55,413 nucleotides of DNA, taken from positions 1 through 55,413 of the forward strand of contig JBARNX010000033.1 in NCBI GenBank assembly GCA_049641805.1, given 5' to 3'. Under the pieces are notes generated by a model. That model saw only the letters and a program-made list of their open reading frames with translations, ran no database searches and was not told the origin of the DNA. Positions within the stretch are counted from its first letter, which is position 1. Every line of letters starts with the position of its first letter. Made by a program: the position numbers and the translations under genes. Below, piece after piece: positions 30,243-39,095 of this stretch. The stretch is from UBA5738 sp049641805 (GTDB lineage Bacteria > Patescibacteriota > Minisyncoccia > Minisyncoccales > UBA5738).

Positions 30243-31271
30243 ATGGCTTTTTATCAATGCTTACAATGCAAGCGGCGGTGGGAATATCCTTTGGCGGAAT
30301 GCCCTTATTGTTTTGCGCCGCTGGAAAAAATGGAAAGCCGGAACGCGCGGGTGATCGGTTCGGTCAAAGTGGCGATTCCAACGCTTTTGCATCCCAATGT
30401 GCCGTATTATATCTTGCTTTTACGGGACGAAGCGGGGAACACATGGGGTTACAAATCGGAAATTGGATACCAAACCGGCGATGAATTGAAATTGGAGCCG
30501 GACGCAAATGCCGTGGCGATATGGCGCGTGAAATACGATATTCAAGAAGGAATCGAAAAAGTTTTGGAATTGGCCGGAGGCATCAATGTCGGCAAAGGTT
30601 CAAAAATCGTGGTTCTGCCCACATTGGCCAAGCCAAGCCACGGCTATTTCCGCGACAACACATCGCCGGAATTTTTGAGCGCGGTTTTACAAATCATTTT
30701 AAAACGGGGCGTGGAGGCCAAAGATATTACTGTCGCCGGGCAAAGTTTTGACGATTTGCCGGTGGTTGCGGTTGCGCAAAAGTCCGGACTTATCGATGCC
30801 GGGATGAAATTCGGCGTGCAGGCGCTTGATTTGGCGATGGGCGAATTCGAGCGGACGGGTAATTTCGAGATTTCAAAAACAATAATGGGCGCCGACCTAG
30901 TGATCAATATGGCGATGGAAAAGATCGGTGCGGCGAGCGCGACCGATAATCTGTTCCGGGTTTTGAAAAAAGAAAATTATCTGGGGCAGAAGTATCTATT
31001 ATCGGACGCGGAAATTGCCGCGGCTCTGGAACCGATCCTGGATAAAATGATCGTGATCGGCGAAGCGGAAAATGTCCAGCGGTCAAACAAACTGACCACT
31101 TTTATGGGATTGGTTTTGGCTGCCAAATCCGGTCGAAATCTGGACCGGGTTTTCAACGAGGCGGCTCAGTCGTTTAAAATGCCGGAAACAATAAAAGATA
31201 TTTCCGCCGCCGGCATACCGGTGGCGGGGAGAAGCGTGAAGGAGGTGCAATATCAAGCGGAAATTTTTTAA
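30243..31271 (+). CDS. DUF35 (Zn-ribbon/OB) - DUF362 fusion protein
   Basis: A 342-residue two-part protein. Residues 1-30 form a rubredoxin-like zinc ribbon (Cys6, Cys9, Cys20, Cys23) and about 35-92 an OB-fold (YYILLLRDEAGNTWGYKSEI), together the DUF35 layout known from proteins that bridge archaeal thiolases and HMG-CoA synthases. From about residue 97 a DUF362 domain begins (VLPTLAKP, TSPEFLSAVLQIILKRG, GADLVINMAMEK). I know of no standard protein with this fusion. In this locus it probably organises the thiolase with its partners or channels acyl-CoA; the DUF362 role is unknown. Confidence 0.75.
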   Translation: MAFYQCLQCKRRWEYPLAECPYCFAPLEKMESRNARVIGSVKVAIPTLLHPNVPYYILLLRDEAGNTWGYKSEIGYQTGDELKLEPDANAVAIWRVKYDIQEGIEKVLELAGGINVGKGSKIVVLPTLAKPSHGYFRDNTSPEFLSAVLQIILKRGVEAKDITVAGQSFDDLPVVAVAQKSGLIDAGMKFGVQALDLAMGEFERTGNFEISKTIMGADLVINMAMEKIGAASATDNLFRVLKKENYLGQKYLLSDAEIAAALEPILDKMIVIGEAENVQRSNKLTTFMGLVLAAKSGRNLDRVFNEAAQSFKMPETIKDISAAGIPVAGRSVKEVQYQAEIF

Positions 31272-31423
31272 GTTTAAAATTGAAAAATCAAAATTAAAAA
31301 TGACAATGCAAAATTGAAAATGTTGGAATACCGGCATTTTACATTTTTTCCGCCAAAGGACGGATGCGTCTACGGCGCAAATTGTAATTTTAATTTTTGA
31401 TATTTTAATTTTTAATTAAAGCT
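31272..31423. repeat. AT-rich inverted-repeat element, copy 2 (module A)
   Basis: Arms AAAATTGAAAAATCAAAATT and AATTTTTGATATTTTAATTT flank AATGTTGGAATACCGGCATT, TTACATTT and the GC-rich module A (31350-31385, CGCCAAAGGACGGATGCG, then CTACGGCG). Module A folds as CGCC/GGCG. Confidence 0.65.
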
Positions 31424-32176
31424 ATGGCAAACATATTTGACGGGAAAGTTGTTTTGATTACCGGTTCGTCGCAGGGAATCGGGCGCGCGGTCGCGTTGAA
31501 ATTCGCCTCATTGGGCGCGAAAATCGCGTTCAACGATATCGCGATGCAGGAGGAAAATTTAAAAGTGGCGGTTGAGGAAGCCAAAAAAGCGGGCGCCCCG
31601 GACGCGAAATATTTTATGGCCGATGTTTCCAAATACGACGATGTGGAAAAAATGATGGCCGCGATTCAAACCGAATTCGGCCGCTTGGATGTTCTGGTGA
31701 ACAATGCCGGGATCGCCAAGGATCGCACTTTGGCGAAAATGACCGTTGAAGAATGGCAACGCGTGATCGACATCAATTTAACCAGCGTCTTTAATTGTTC
31801 AAAGACCGCGTTGCCGATGCTGATTGCCAATCAGGGCAATATCGTGAGTATGTCGTCTTTCTCGGGATTGCGGGGCAATTTTGGGCAAACCAATTATACC
31901 GCGGCCAAAGCCGGTATCATTGGATTTACCAAGACGCTTTCGAAAGAAGTCGGTAAATTCGGCGTGCGCGTCAACGCGGTGGCGCCGGGGTTTATCGAGT
32001 CGAAAATGACCGAGGCTATGCCCGAAGATATCAAGGCGATGGTGAAAAAATTGACTTCATTGGCGCGGACCGGCAAACCCGAAGAAGTGGCCAATGTAAT
32101 CGCGTTTCTGTCTTCGAGCGAAGCGAGTTTTGTGACTGGAGACATTGTCAATATCGACGGCGGTTTGTGGCTGTGA
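31424..32176 (+). CDS. Short-chain dehydrogenase, 3-ketoacyl reductase (FabG/PhaB type)
   Basis: A 250-residue classical SDR. TGSSQGIG (13-20) binds NAD(P), NNAG (93-96) is intact, and the catalytic set is Ser144/145, Tyr158 and Lys162 (YTAAK). The end VTGDIVNIDGGLWL is typical of FabG and acetoacetyl-CoA reductase PhaB. In this locus it would reduce 3-ketoacyl thioesters made by the thiolase. CoA or ACP preference cannot be read directly; the absence of an ACP gene favours CoA. The cfa gene follows. Confidence 0.88.
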   Translation: MANIFDGKVVLITGSSQGIGRAVALKFASLGAKIAFNDIAMQEENLKVAVEEAKKAGAPDAKYFMADVSKYDDVEKMMAAIQTEFGRLDVLVNNAGIAKDRTLAKMTVEEWQRVIDINLTSVFNCSKTALPMLIANQGNIVSMSSFSGLRGNFGQTNYTAAKAGIIGFTKTLSKEVGKFGVRVNAVAPGFIESKMTEAMPEDIKAMVKKLTSLARTGKPEEVANVIAFLSSSEASFVTGDIVNIDGGLWL

Positions 32177-32229
32177 TTTCCGTTCAATTCAAAATTAAGG
32201 CGGGTCGGACATGAGAATAACCAAAAAAT

Positions 32230-33444
32230 ATGGATAATATTTTAGACGATATTCTTAAAAACATCAGCGAACGGGCGCCGCATACGCCATTCTCGGTCGA
32301 GTTTTGGGATGAAACAAAGAAACAATATGGGCGGGGGACGGAAAAATTCAAGATTATCTTTCGTTGCGAAAGTGCGTTAAAGAAGTTTTTGTCGGCCGGT
32401 ACATTGGGTTTCGGCGAGGAATATATGGCCGGCAATATCGAGGTTGCCGGAGATATGCAAGCGATGCTGGGGCTGTACGATCATTGGCGTGATCTTAACC
32501 GGAATATCTCGCCGGGGGTAAAGTTCCGGGTGCTGGCAAACGCGATTTTGACGCGCGCGACAGTCCGCAATTCAAAAAAGAATATCAGGCATCATTACGA
32601 TATCGGCAATGATTTTTATTCTTTATGGCTTGATTCGGCGATGGCTTACTCCTGTGCGTATTTTAAAAACGGTTCCGACAGCTTGGAAATTGCGCAAGCG
32701 AACAAATATGACCATATCTGCAAGAAACTTCGCTTGCGAGCTGGAGAGAAACTGCTGGATATCGGTTGCGGTTGGGGAGGGATGATGTTTCACGCCGCAA
32801 AAAATTATGGCGCCGATTGTACCGGCTGTACACTGTCGGAAACTCAATATCGATATGTTAACGAAAAAATCGAAAAAGAAGGTTTGGGCGGCAAGATTAA
32901 AATTTTTTTAAAAGACTATCGCCGGGTGGAGGGGGTTTTCGATAAATCGGTTTCCGTCGGAATGTTCGAGCATGTGGGGAAAAATTATTATTCGGAATTT
33001 TTTTCAATGGTTAAAAGAACGCTTAAACCTTCGGGTATCGGCGTTTTGCACACCATCGGTTCCCGATCCGGGGGAGCGACAGATCCATTTATCGCCAAAT
33101 ACATTTTTCCGGGCGGGTTTGTTCCGACGCTGGCAATGGTCGCCGACGCGATGAATAAAGCCGAGTTGGTTTTTTATGATGTCGAAGACTTGCGGATGCA
33201 TTATGCCAAAACGCTTGATCTTTGGATCGCTAATTTTGAAGCGGCCGGCGCCGAGGTGAAGAATGTTTTGGCCCGAGAAATAAAAGATCGGACTCGGGCC
33301 GAGGAATTCATCCGGATGTGGCGGCTTTATTTGAATGGCAGCGCGGTTGCGTTCAAAAATGCCGGCAATCGATTGTATCAGATAACTTTTACCAATGGAG
33401 TCAACAATAATTTGCCGCTGACTCGGGATTATCTGTATTCATAA
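32230..33444 (+). CDS. cfa: Cyclopropane-fatty-acyl-phospholipid synthase
   Basis: A 404-residue SAM-dependent enzyme. The N-terminal lipid-binding domain spans about 1-110. RHHYDIGNDFYSLWLD precedes the SAM motif LLDIGCGWGGM (residues 175-185). MFEHVGKNYYSEF and HTIGSR follow, matching Cfa active-site segments. It methylenates cis double bonds of membrane phospholipids, implying that this organism has unsaturated acyl chains. It is next to the fatty acid genes, which fits. Confidence 0.92.
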   Translation: MDNILDDILKNISERAPHTPFSVEFWDETKKQYGRGTEKFKIIFRCESALKKFLSAGTLGFGEEYMAGNIEVAGDMQAMLGLYDHWRDLNRNISPGVKFRVLANAILTRATVRNSKKNIRHHYDIGNDFYSLWLDSAMAYSCAYFKNGSDSLEIAQANKYDHICKKLRLRAGEKLLDIGCGWGGMMFHAAKNYGADCTGCTLSETQYRYVNEKIEKEGLGGKIKIFLKDYRRVEGVFDKSVSVGMFEHVGKNYYSEFFSMVKRTLKPSGIGVLHTIGSRSGGATDPFIAKYIFPGGFVPTLAMVADAMNKAELVFYDVEDLRMHYAKTLDLWIANFEAAGAEVKNVLAREIKDRTRAEEFIRMWRLYLNGSAVAFKNAGNRLYQITFTNGVNNNLPLTRDYLYS

Positions 33445-33475
33445 TTGACCGTTTTGGCGCACTAAGTGCTATAAT
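33445..33475 (+). promoter_or_regulatory. Promoter with extended -10 before the FabZ-FabK gene
   Basis: TTGACC (33445-33450), 19-base spacer, TGCTATAAT (33467-33475) with the TGn extension. It leaves a leader of about 100 bases, long for this genome. Confidence 0.65.
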
Positions 33476-33512
33476 ATTAAGTGGCGGCGAAGATTGCTTT
33501 ACCGGCACTTTT

Positions 33513-33575
33513 ATGGTACAAATCAAATTCAGTAAATTCTGCGCCTGTTTTGGCCGGGCGGGGCGGATTCGATAA
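33513..33575 (+). other. 20-codon leader ORF
   Basis: ATG 33513 to TAA 33573-33575 encodes MVQIKFSKFCACFGRAGRIR inside the leader of the FabZ-FabK gene and stops 5 bases before its ATG. The peptide is basic with two Cys. It might couple translation; real expression is unproven. Confidence 0.3.
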
Positions 33576-33580
33576 AAAAT

Positions 33581-35107
33581 ATGCTATACACAAAAGAACA
33601 GATCAAGCAAATAATTCCTTACGACGATCCTTTTCTGTGGGTGGATGAAATTGAGAAAATAGAAGGGGATGTTATCGTCGGTTATAAACAAACTTTATCG
33701 CTGGATCCTTATTTTAAGGGTCATTTCGTTGATTTTCCGATTATGCCGGGAGTTTTGGTGGTTGAAGGTGTCGCCCAGACCGGTACGCTTTTGTTGCGGA
33801 CAAAATTGGGCGACAGCCACAAACAAAAGCACTTGCTGGCTTATCAGGTCCGGGGAGCGATGTTTTATTCGCCGATACTTCCCGGCGACCGGATAAAATA
33901 CCGGGTCCAGCTCTTGGGGGTTTATAATTCAAAGATCGCTAATTTTGTCGGCGAGGCGTATGTGGGCGGCGTTCTTAAATGCGAGGTCAGATTTTCCGTG
34001 GCGGTTATGGATAAAGAAGAAATGAAGCGGAATTTTGTTCGCCGCGACGCGGTTCAGCCGGTTTCGGCGATGAATTTAGCGCAAAAGACCGGTGCGAAAC
34101 TTTATGAGCTGCCGCCGTTAAAAATCGCGCATTGGACGGCTAAATATCCGATCATTCAGGGCGGAATGGCGGTGCGGGTGTCGTTGCACAATTTGGCGGG
34201 GAATGTGGCCAAAGAGGGCGGTGTGGGGCTTGTGGCCGCTTCCGGGATGAGAGATCCCGAAGAATTGAAAAGCGAAATCAGCCAGGCGCGGAAAATTGCC
34301 GGCGCCGGCGGAGTGATCGGCATAAATATTATGGGGGTGGTCGGCCGTTTCCAGCAATTGGTCCAGGCCGCGATCGAGGAAAAAGTTGATTTAATCGTTC
34401 AAGGCGCGGGTTTCCGAAAAGATATTTTTGAAATGGCGCGCGACAGCAACACCCCGATATTTTCCCTGGCTTCTTCGGCCAAAGTCGCGCAGAAAGCGCA
34501 GGATGCGGGTGCGGCGGCAATCATTGTCGTGGGCGCGGACGCGGCCGGACACCTTGGATTTCCGCACGGAATTCCTTTCCGTAAAACAATTGATATTTTA
34601 AAAGAAGTCGTGGCTACGGGCATCAAGGTCCCGTTGATTGCGGCGGGCGGGATTTTCACCGGTGCCGATATCGTGGAAATGATGCGCGCGGGCGCGGTGG
34701 GAGTGCAGTTGGGAACACGCTTCGTTTCCACCGAAGAATGCGATGCCAACATCAAATTCAAAGAAGCGCATATTAACGCCAAAAAGGAAGACAGTATCAT
34801 CGTCCATTCGCCGGTTGGTTTGCCGGGCCGCGCGATCCGTACGGAGTTTTCGGACAAGGTTGAGATTGGAACCGCGCCCAAGCCTGATCCCGCCGAATGC
34901 CAGGGTTGTATCGGGCCGGTTTGTGACAAGAGTTATTGTATTTTGAAAGCGCTGGAGAACGCGCGCAAAGGCGATGTCGAGAACGGTATTGTTTTTGCCG
35001 GGTCAAATGTTTGGCGCGTGAAAGAAATTACCACAGTCAAAAAATTAATCAAAGAACTGGTCGAAGAAGCCAACGCGATTCTGGCGAAAGAGCCATTGAT
35101 TATTTAA
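33581..35107 (+). CDS. FabZ-FabK fusion: 3-hydroxyacyl dehydratase / enoyl reductase
   Basis: A 508-residue fusion. Residues 1-145 are a FabZ hot-dog dehydratase: IPYDDPFLWVDEI, KGHFVDFPIMPGV (His48) and VVEGVAQTG (Glu62). From about 179 a FabK/2-nitropropane dioxygenase-type FMN barrel begins: KYPIIQGGMAVRVS, GGVGLVAASG, GADAAGHLG, AAGGIFTGADI and GVQLGTRFVSTEE. A four-Cys cluster (Cys440, 443, 448, 453; CQGCIGPVC, YC) follows and could hold zinc or an Fe-S cluster. It combines the last two steps of the elongation cycle in one chain. No rate-limiting ACP is encoded nearby. Confidence 0.88.
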   Translation: MLYTKEQIKQIIPYDDPFLWVDEIEKIEGDVIVGYKQTLSLDPYFKGHFVDFPIMPGVLVVEGVAQTGTLLLRTKLGDSHKQKHLLAYQVRGAMFYSPILPGDRIKYRVQLLGVYNSKIANFVGEAYVGGVLKCEVRFSVAVMDKEEMKRNFVRRDAVQPVSAMNLAQKTGAKLYELPPLKIAHWTAKYPIIQGGMAVRVSLHNLAGNVAKEGGVGLVAASGMRDPEELKSEISQARKIAGAGGVIGINIMGVVGRFQQLVQAAIEEKVDLIVQGAGFRKDIFEMARDSNTPIFSLASSAKVAQKAQDAGAAAIIVVGADAAGHLGFPHGIPFRKTIDILKEVVATGIKVPLIAAGGIFTGADIVEMMRAGAVGVQLGTRFVSTEECDANIKFKEAHINAKKEDSIIVHSPVGLPGRAIRTEFSDKVEIGTAPKPDPAECQGCIGPVCDKSYCILKALENARKGDVENGIVFAGSNVWRVKEITTVKKLIKELVEEANAILAKEPLII

Positions 35108-35255
35108 AATTAAAAAATCAAAATGAAAAATGACAATGCAAAATCGCAAAATTTGCAAAACGCGACATTTTAACATTTTTTCCGCCAAAGGACGGATGCG
35201 CCTACGGCGCAAATTGTCATTTTGATTTTTGATATTTACATTTTTAATTTGGAAT
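35108..35255. repeat. AT-rich inverted-repeat element, copy 3 (module A)
   Basis: Arms AATTAAAAAATCAAAATGAA and TTTTGATTTTTGATATTTAC enclose GCGACATTTTAACATTTTTT and module A (35180-35217), which differs from the 31350 copy at one base. It separates the fusion gene from the second FabK-like gene. Confidence 0.65.
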
Positions 35256-36197
35256 ATGTTTGAAAATAATAAACTTGCAAAACTTTTGAATATCAAGTAT
35301 CCGATCATCCAAGGCGGCATGGCGGGCGTTTCGGAATCGGTTCTGGCTTCCGCGGTTTCCAATGCCGGGGGATTGGGCGTGATCGGATCGGGATTTGCGT
35401 CGGCCGCTTGGCTGGATGAAGAAATTAAAAAAACCAAGCTGTTGACCGGCAAGCCGTTTGGAGTGAACCTTTTGTTGCAAAACCCGAATGTTTCCGAACT
35501 GGTCAAGGCGGTTATTGCCAATAAAGTTCCGGTGGTGTTTACCGGCGGCGGCAACCCGGTGCCGTTGATGCCGTTTTTGAAACAGGCGGATGTTAAAATT
35601 ATCCCCGTGGTGCCTTACGCGCGTTTGGCGGTGAAAATGGAGCAGGCGGGCGCAGACGCGGTAGTGGTGGAGGGGCTTGAATCCGGCGGACATATCGGAG
35701 AAAGCACGACAATGTGCTTGGTGCCGCAGGCTGTCGGAATGGTTAAAAATATTCCGGTGATCGCTGCCGGCGGAATTTGCGACGGACGGACAATGGCCGC
35801 GGCAATGGTTTTGGGCGCCGATGGCGTACAGATTGGTACCCGATTCCTGGCGGCCGTTGAATGCCAGGTGAGCGAAAGCTACAAGAAGGCGGTGATTAAT
35901 GCCGCCGATGAGAATATTGTGGTGGTGGCGCGTTTTACCGGCCATCCGGTGCGGATGATCAATAACAAATTCGTTGAATCGGTGCGCAAGATCGAGGAAA
36001 AAAATCCGTTTCCCGAAGAAATAAAATCCGAACGGTTTGCCGGCAACAAAGGCGGCGCGAACGCCGATTTGTCGCCGCTATTGTGCGGCACTTGCGCGGG
36101 AGGGATCAAAGAAATTAGAACTTGCCGGGAGATTATCGACGAAATTATTGCCGATGCCCTGAAAATCCTTTCGTCGGCTCCGGGTATGGCAAAATAG
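35256..36197 (+). CDS. FabK-like enoyl reductase / nitronate monooxygenase family
   Basis: A 313-residue FMN-dependent barrel from ATG 35256. IKYPIIQGGMAGVSESVLAS, GGLGVIGSG, VEGLESGGHIGE and ADGVQIGTRFLAAVE follow the FabK order. The end carries CGTCAGG and a further Cys (RTC). It is a second copy of the reductase domain found in the fusion, without the dehydratase. The pair may differ in chain length. It heads a tight operon (gaps of 5-12 bases) with plsC, plsC, accC, the carrier and birA. Confidence 0.85.
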   Translation: MFENNKLAKLLNIKYPIIQGGMAGVSESVLASAVSNAGGLGVIGSGFASAAWLDEEIKKTKLLTGKPFGVNLLLQNPNVSELVKAVIANKVPVVFTGGGNPVPLMPFLKQADVKIIPVVPYARLAVKMEQAGADAVVVEGLESGGHIGESTTMCLVPQAVGMVKNIPVIAAGGICDGRTMAAAMVLGADGVQIGTRFLAAVECQVSESYKKAVINAADENIVVVARFTGHPVRMINNKFVESVRKIEEKNPFPEEIKSERFAGNKGGANADLSPLLCGTCAGGIKEIRTCREIIDEIIADALKILSSAPGMAK

Positions 36198-36205
36198 AAT
36201 TAAAA

Positions 36206-36874
36206 ATGAAAAAAATTGTTTCAATGGCCGCGTGGCTTTTCCCCGGGCAATGCATCAAAAGGATGTTTGTCAAAGAAGTGGAGGGGAGGAGCAATTTTCC
36301 TAAAGGGAATTTTATCTACGCGGCCAATCATTTGAGCCATATTGATTGGCTGATTGACGGCGCGATCTTGACGCCGCGGCGATTCACTTTCATCGGCCAG
36401 ACGGATAAAATGATTGGGATCAAAGGATTTTTGCGAGACTTGATTTATTGGTGGGCCCAGGTGATTCCGGTTAACCGCAATGATCACGAATCAAAAAAGA
36501 GAGCCGCGATGGCCGCGCAAACAATGCTTAGAAGAGGTTATTGTCTGATAATTTATCCGGAAGGCGCGCGGTCGCGTGACGGCAAATTGCATGAATTCAA
36601 GCCGGGCGTGGGCCGGTTTCATCTGGAAAGCGGTGTTCCTGTTTTGCCGGTGGCGCATTTTGGCACTTATAAGTTAATGCCGCCGGGGGAGAAATTCAGG
36701 GCAAAAAAAATCGTAAAAATAAAAATCGGCAAACCTCTCAATTTTACCGAAGAAAGGAAGGCGGCAGAATTGCTGGACAAGAAATCGCAAGCCTATTACA
36801 GGCTTTGCGCTGATGTCGCTAAAAATGTTGAAGAAGCGGTGAGAGGGCTGTTGGAAGATCAAATTAATTTTTAA
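36206..36874 (+). CDS. plsC: 1-acylglycerol-3-phosphate acyltransferase family (PlsC), copy 1
   Basis: A 222-residue acyltransferase from ATG 36206. The HX4D motif is in ANHLSHIDW, and YPEGARSRDGKL is the glycerol-phosphate-binding motif. An N-terminal hydrophobic helix anchors it to the membrane. It transfers an acyl chain to a glycerol phosphate acceptor. A homologous gene follows 9 bases later; with no PlsX/PlsY in the window, one copy could act at sn-1 and the other at sn-2. Confidence 0.88.
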   Translation: MKKIVSMAAWLFPGQCIKRMFVKEVEGRSNFPKGNFIYAANHLSHIDWLIDGAILTPRRFTFIGQTDKMIGIKGFLRDLIYWWAQVIPVNRNDHESKKRAAMAAQTMLRRGYCLIIYPEGARSRDGKLHEFKPGVGRFHLESGVPVLPVAHFGTYKLMPPGEKFRAKKIVKIKIGKPLNFTEERKAAELLDKKSQAYYRLCADVAKNVEEAVRGLLEDQINF

Positions 36875-36883
36875 ATTTTTCCG

Positions 36884-37549
36884 ATGAATACTTTCGTTTC
36901 AACTTTATCGCGAATGGTTTTGGGCGGCGCGGTTAGAAATTTGCTGATCAAAAATATCAAGGGCTGGGATAATATTCCCAAGGGAAATTTCATTCTAGCT
37001 TCCAATCATTTGAGCCATATGGACTGGTTTATGAGCGGTTATATTACTACGCCGCGCAGATTCACTTTCATCGCCCAAGTCGACCAGTACGCGGGTTTTA
37101 AAAAATTGTGGCGCAACATTATTTATTTTTACGGCGGGATAATTCCGATCGACCGCAAAAGCGATCAATCAAAAAAAGATGCGGTCGCGGCGGCGATAAA
37201 AATGCTTGGCCATGGATATTGCGTGGTGATCTATCCGGAAGGCGGAAGGGCGTATGACGGAGTAATGCGCAATTTCAAATCAGGCGTAGGTAAATTGCAT
37301 TTGGACAGCGGCGTACCGGTGTTGCCGGTTGCCATTAAGGGAACCCAAGAATTGATGCCGCCCCATGGCCGGTTGAAATTCAAAAAAGCGGCGCAAATAA
37401 ATATCGGCAAACCGCTGTCGTTCGGTCCAGAAATCGCGGCCGCGGGAAAAATGGACAAGGAGTCGTTTGAATACCGCAAACTTTGCGCCGGTGTTTCTAA
37501 ACGGATTGAAGATGAGGTGCGGAAATTGTTAAAAGAAAATGGAAATTAA
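36884..37549 (+). CDS. plsC: 1-acylglycerol-3-phosphate acyltransferase family (PlsC), copy 2
   Basis: A 221-residue paralogue of the preceding gene: ASNHLSHMDW (HX4D), TPRRFTFIAQVDQ, VIYPEGGRAYDG and PVLPVAIKGTQELMPP. The two copies share layout and length throughout, pointing to tandem duplication. Its last 11 bases overlap the start of accC, so translation is probably coupled. Confidence 0.88.
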   Translation: MNTFVSTLSRMVLGGAVRNLLIKNIKGWDNIPKGNFILASNHLSHMDWFMSGYITTPRRFTFIAQVDQYAGFKKLWRNIIYFYGGIIPIDRKSDQSKKDAVAAAIKMLGHGYCVVIYPEGGRAYDGVMRNFKSGVGKLHLDSGVPVLPVAIKGTQELMPPHGRLKFKKAAQINIGKPLSFGPEIAAAGKMDKESFEYRKLCAGVSKRIEDEVRKLLKENGN

Positions 37550-39083
37550 AAAAATTCTTATTGCCAACCGGGGAGAAATCGCTTTGCGCATTTTGCGGAC
37601 ATGCCGCGAAATGGGCATTAAAACCGTGGTTTTGTGCCCGATGCCCGGTCAGGAAAAAAATTTCCTGGAAACATCATTGGCCGATGAATTTTATTATCTT
37701 GAAAAAGAAGGTTCGGCGGGGTACCTGGATAAAGAAAAGATAATTTCGATCGCCAAAAAGGCCAAAGTCGATGCCATTCACCCGGGTTATGGTTTTTTGT
37801 CGGAAAACTGGCAATTCGCTTTGATGTGCGATCGCAGCCGGATAAAATTCATCGGGCCGCATTTTAAGACCTTGCGGACTTTACAGGACAAAATCGAGGC
37901 CAAAAAAATCGCCAAAAAAATCGGCATTCCCACGGTTCCGGCCTCCGACCAATCGATAAAAAGCAAAAAAGATTTGATCAAATGGGCTGACCGCATCAAG
38001 CCGCCGTTTATTATCAAGGCCCAGCGGGGCGGTGGCGGGATGGGTATTCGCGTGGTTAACGGCCAGATGAATTATGAGGAAATGATGACGCTGTCGCTAG
38101 GGGTCCAGCGGCAGATCGCGGGCGCTTTCGACGATATTGATTTTTTTCTGGAAAAATATTTGCCCGAAGTCAAACATATCGAATTCCAAGTTCTGGGCGA
38201 CGGCCGCAAGGCGGTTCATTTGGGCGAGCGCGAGTGTTCGATCCAGCGCCGGTTCCAGAAAATGGTGGAAGAATCGCCTTCCGCGGCGATTGACGATCGT
38301 TTGCGCGCCGAAATGGGCGCTTGGGCGGTTAAGATCGCGCAATATTTGAGTTATCGCGGCGCGGCCACGATAGAGTTTTTGCTGGATAAAGACAAAAATT
38401 ATTATTTTATGGAAGTGAATCCGCGGATTCAGGTTGAGCATCCGGTTACCGAGGCGGTTACCGGAATCGATATCGTTGAGCAGCAGATCAGGATCGCCGA
38501 AGGCAAACAGCTGTCGTTCGGGCAAGAAAGCGTTTATCAGAGCGGATGGGCTATTGAGGTGCGCGTTAACGCCGAAGACCCGCAAAAAAATTTCATTCCT
38601 TCGCCGGGCGCGGTTTCAAAATACATCCCTCCGCAAGGCCAGGGGGTGTTTGTGCACAGTTTTTTGCAGGACGGCCAGGAGGTTTATCCCTATTTTGATT
38701 CGATGCTGGCAAAGGTGATCGCGTACGGCAAGGATCGGGATTCGGCAATTACCAAGTTGCGCCGCGCGCTTTCCGAAACCGTTATCGAGGGTGTTGCCAC
38801 TACGATTCCATTTTTCAAATTATTGTTGGAAAAAGATGATTTCATCAACGGTAATTTCTATACTAACTTCATTGAGAAAAGCGGCATTGTGCAAGAATTG
38901 ATGCTCAAGCCGTATTTACAGAAAAAAGTCGTTTGCGGGCGCAAGGAGATCGAAGAACAGGCGATTGCCGATATCGCGCGCGCGATATATCGGGAAATAA
39001 AAAACTTCAACGGATCTTTGAACGATGAGCCGGCGGTTTCAAAATGGGTTTTATCCGGGCGGATGTCAAACCCCGAAGAATAA
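37539..39083 (+). CDS. accC: Biotin carboxylase subunit
   Basis: A 514-residue ATP-grasp enzyme. ILIANRGEIALRILRTCREM at the start, HPGYGFLSEN (81-90), the Gly-rich loop RGGGGMG (163-169) and FMEVNPRIQVEHPVTE are all present. It is about 65 residues longer than E. coli AccC, with the extra at the C-terminus. It carboxylates the biotin of the carrier encoded next, feeding the carboxyltransferase at 40174 to make malonyl-CoA or methylmalonyl-CoA. Confidence 0.93.
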   Translation: MEIKKILIANRGEIALRILRTCREMGIKTVVLCPMPGQEKNFLETSLADEFYYLEKEGSAGYLDKEKIISIAKKAKVDAIHPGYGFLSENWQFALMCDRSRIKFIGPHFKTLRTLQDKIEAKKIAKKIGIPTVPASDQSIKSKKDLIKWADRIKPPFIIKAQRGGGGMGIRVVNGQMNYEEMMTLSLGVQRQIAGAFDDIDFFLEKYLPEVKHIEFQVLGDGRKAVHLGERECSIQRRFQKMVEESPSAAIDDRLRAEMGAWAVKIAQYLSYRGAATIEFLLDKDKNYYFMEVNPRIQVEHPVTEAVTGIDIVEQQIRIAEGKQLSFGQESVYQSGWAIEVRVNAEDPQKNFIPSPGAVSKYIPPQGQGVFVHSFLQDGQEVYPYFDSMLAKVIAYGKDRDSAITKLRRALSETVIEGVATTIPFFKLLLEKDDFINGNFYTNFIEKSGIVQELMLKPYLQKKVVCGRKEIEEQAIADIARAIYREIKNFNGSLNDEPAVSKWVLSGRMSNPEE

Positions 39084-39095
39084 GGACTAAAAACC

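Noticed and set aside
33476..33580. A known riboswitch before the FabZ-FabK gene
   Set aside because: I could not match the leader to any known riboswitch core, so only the small ORF and long leader are reported.
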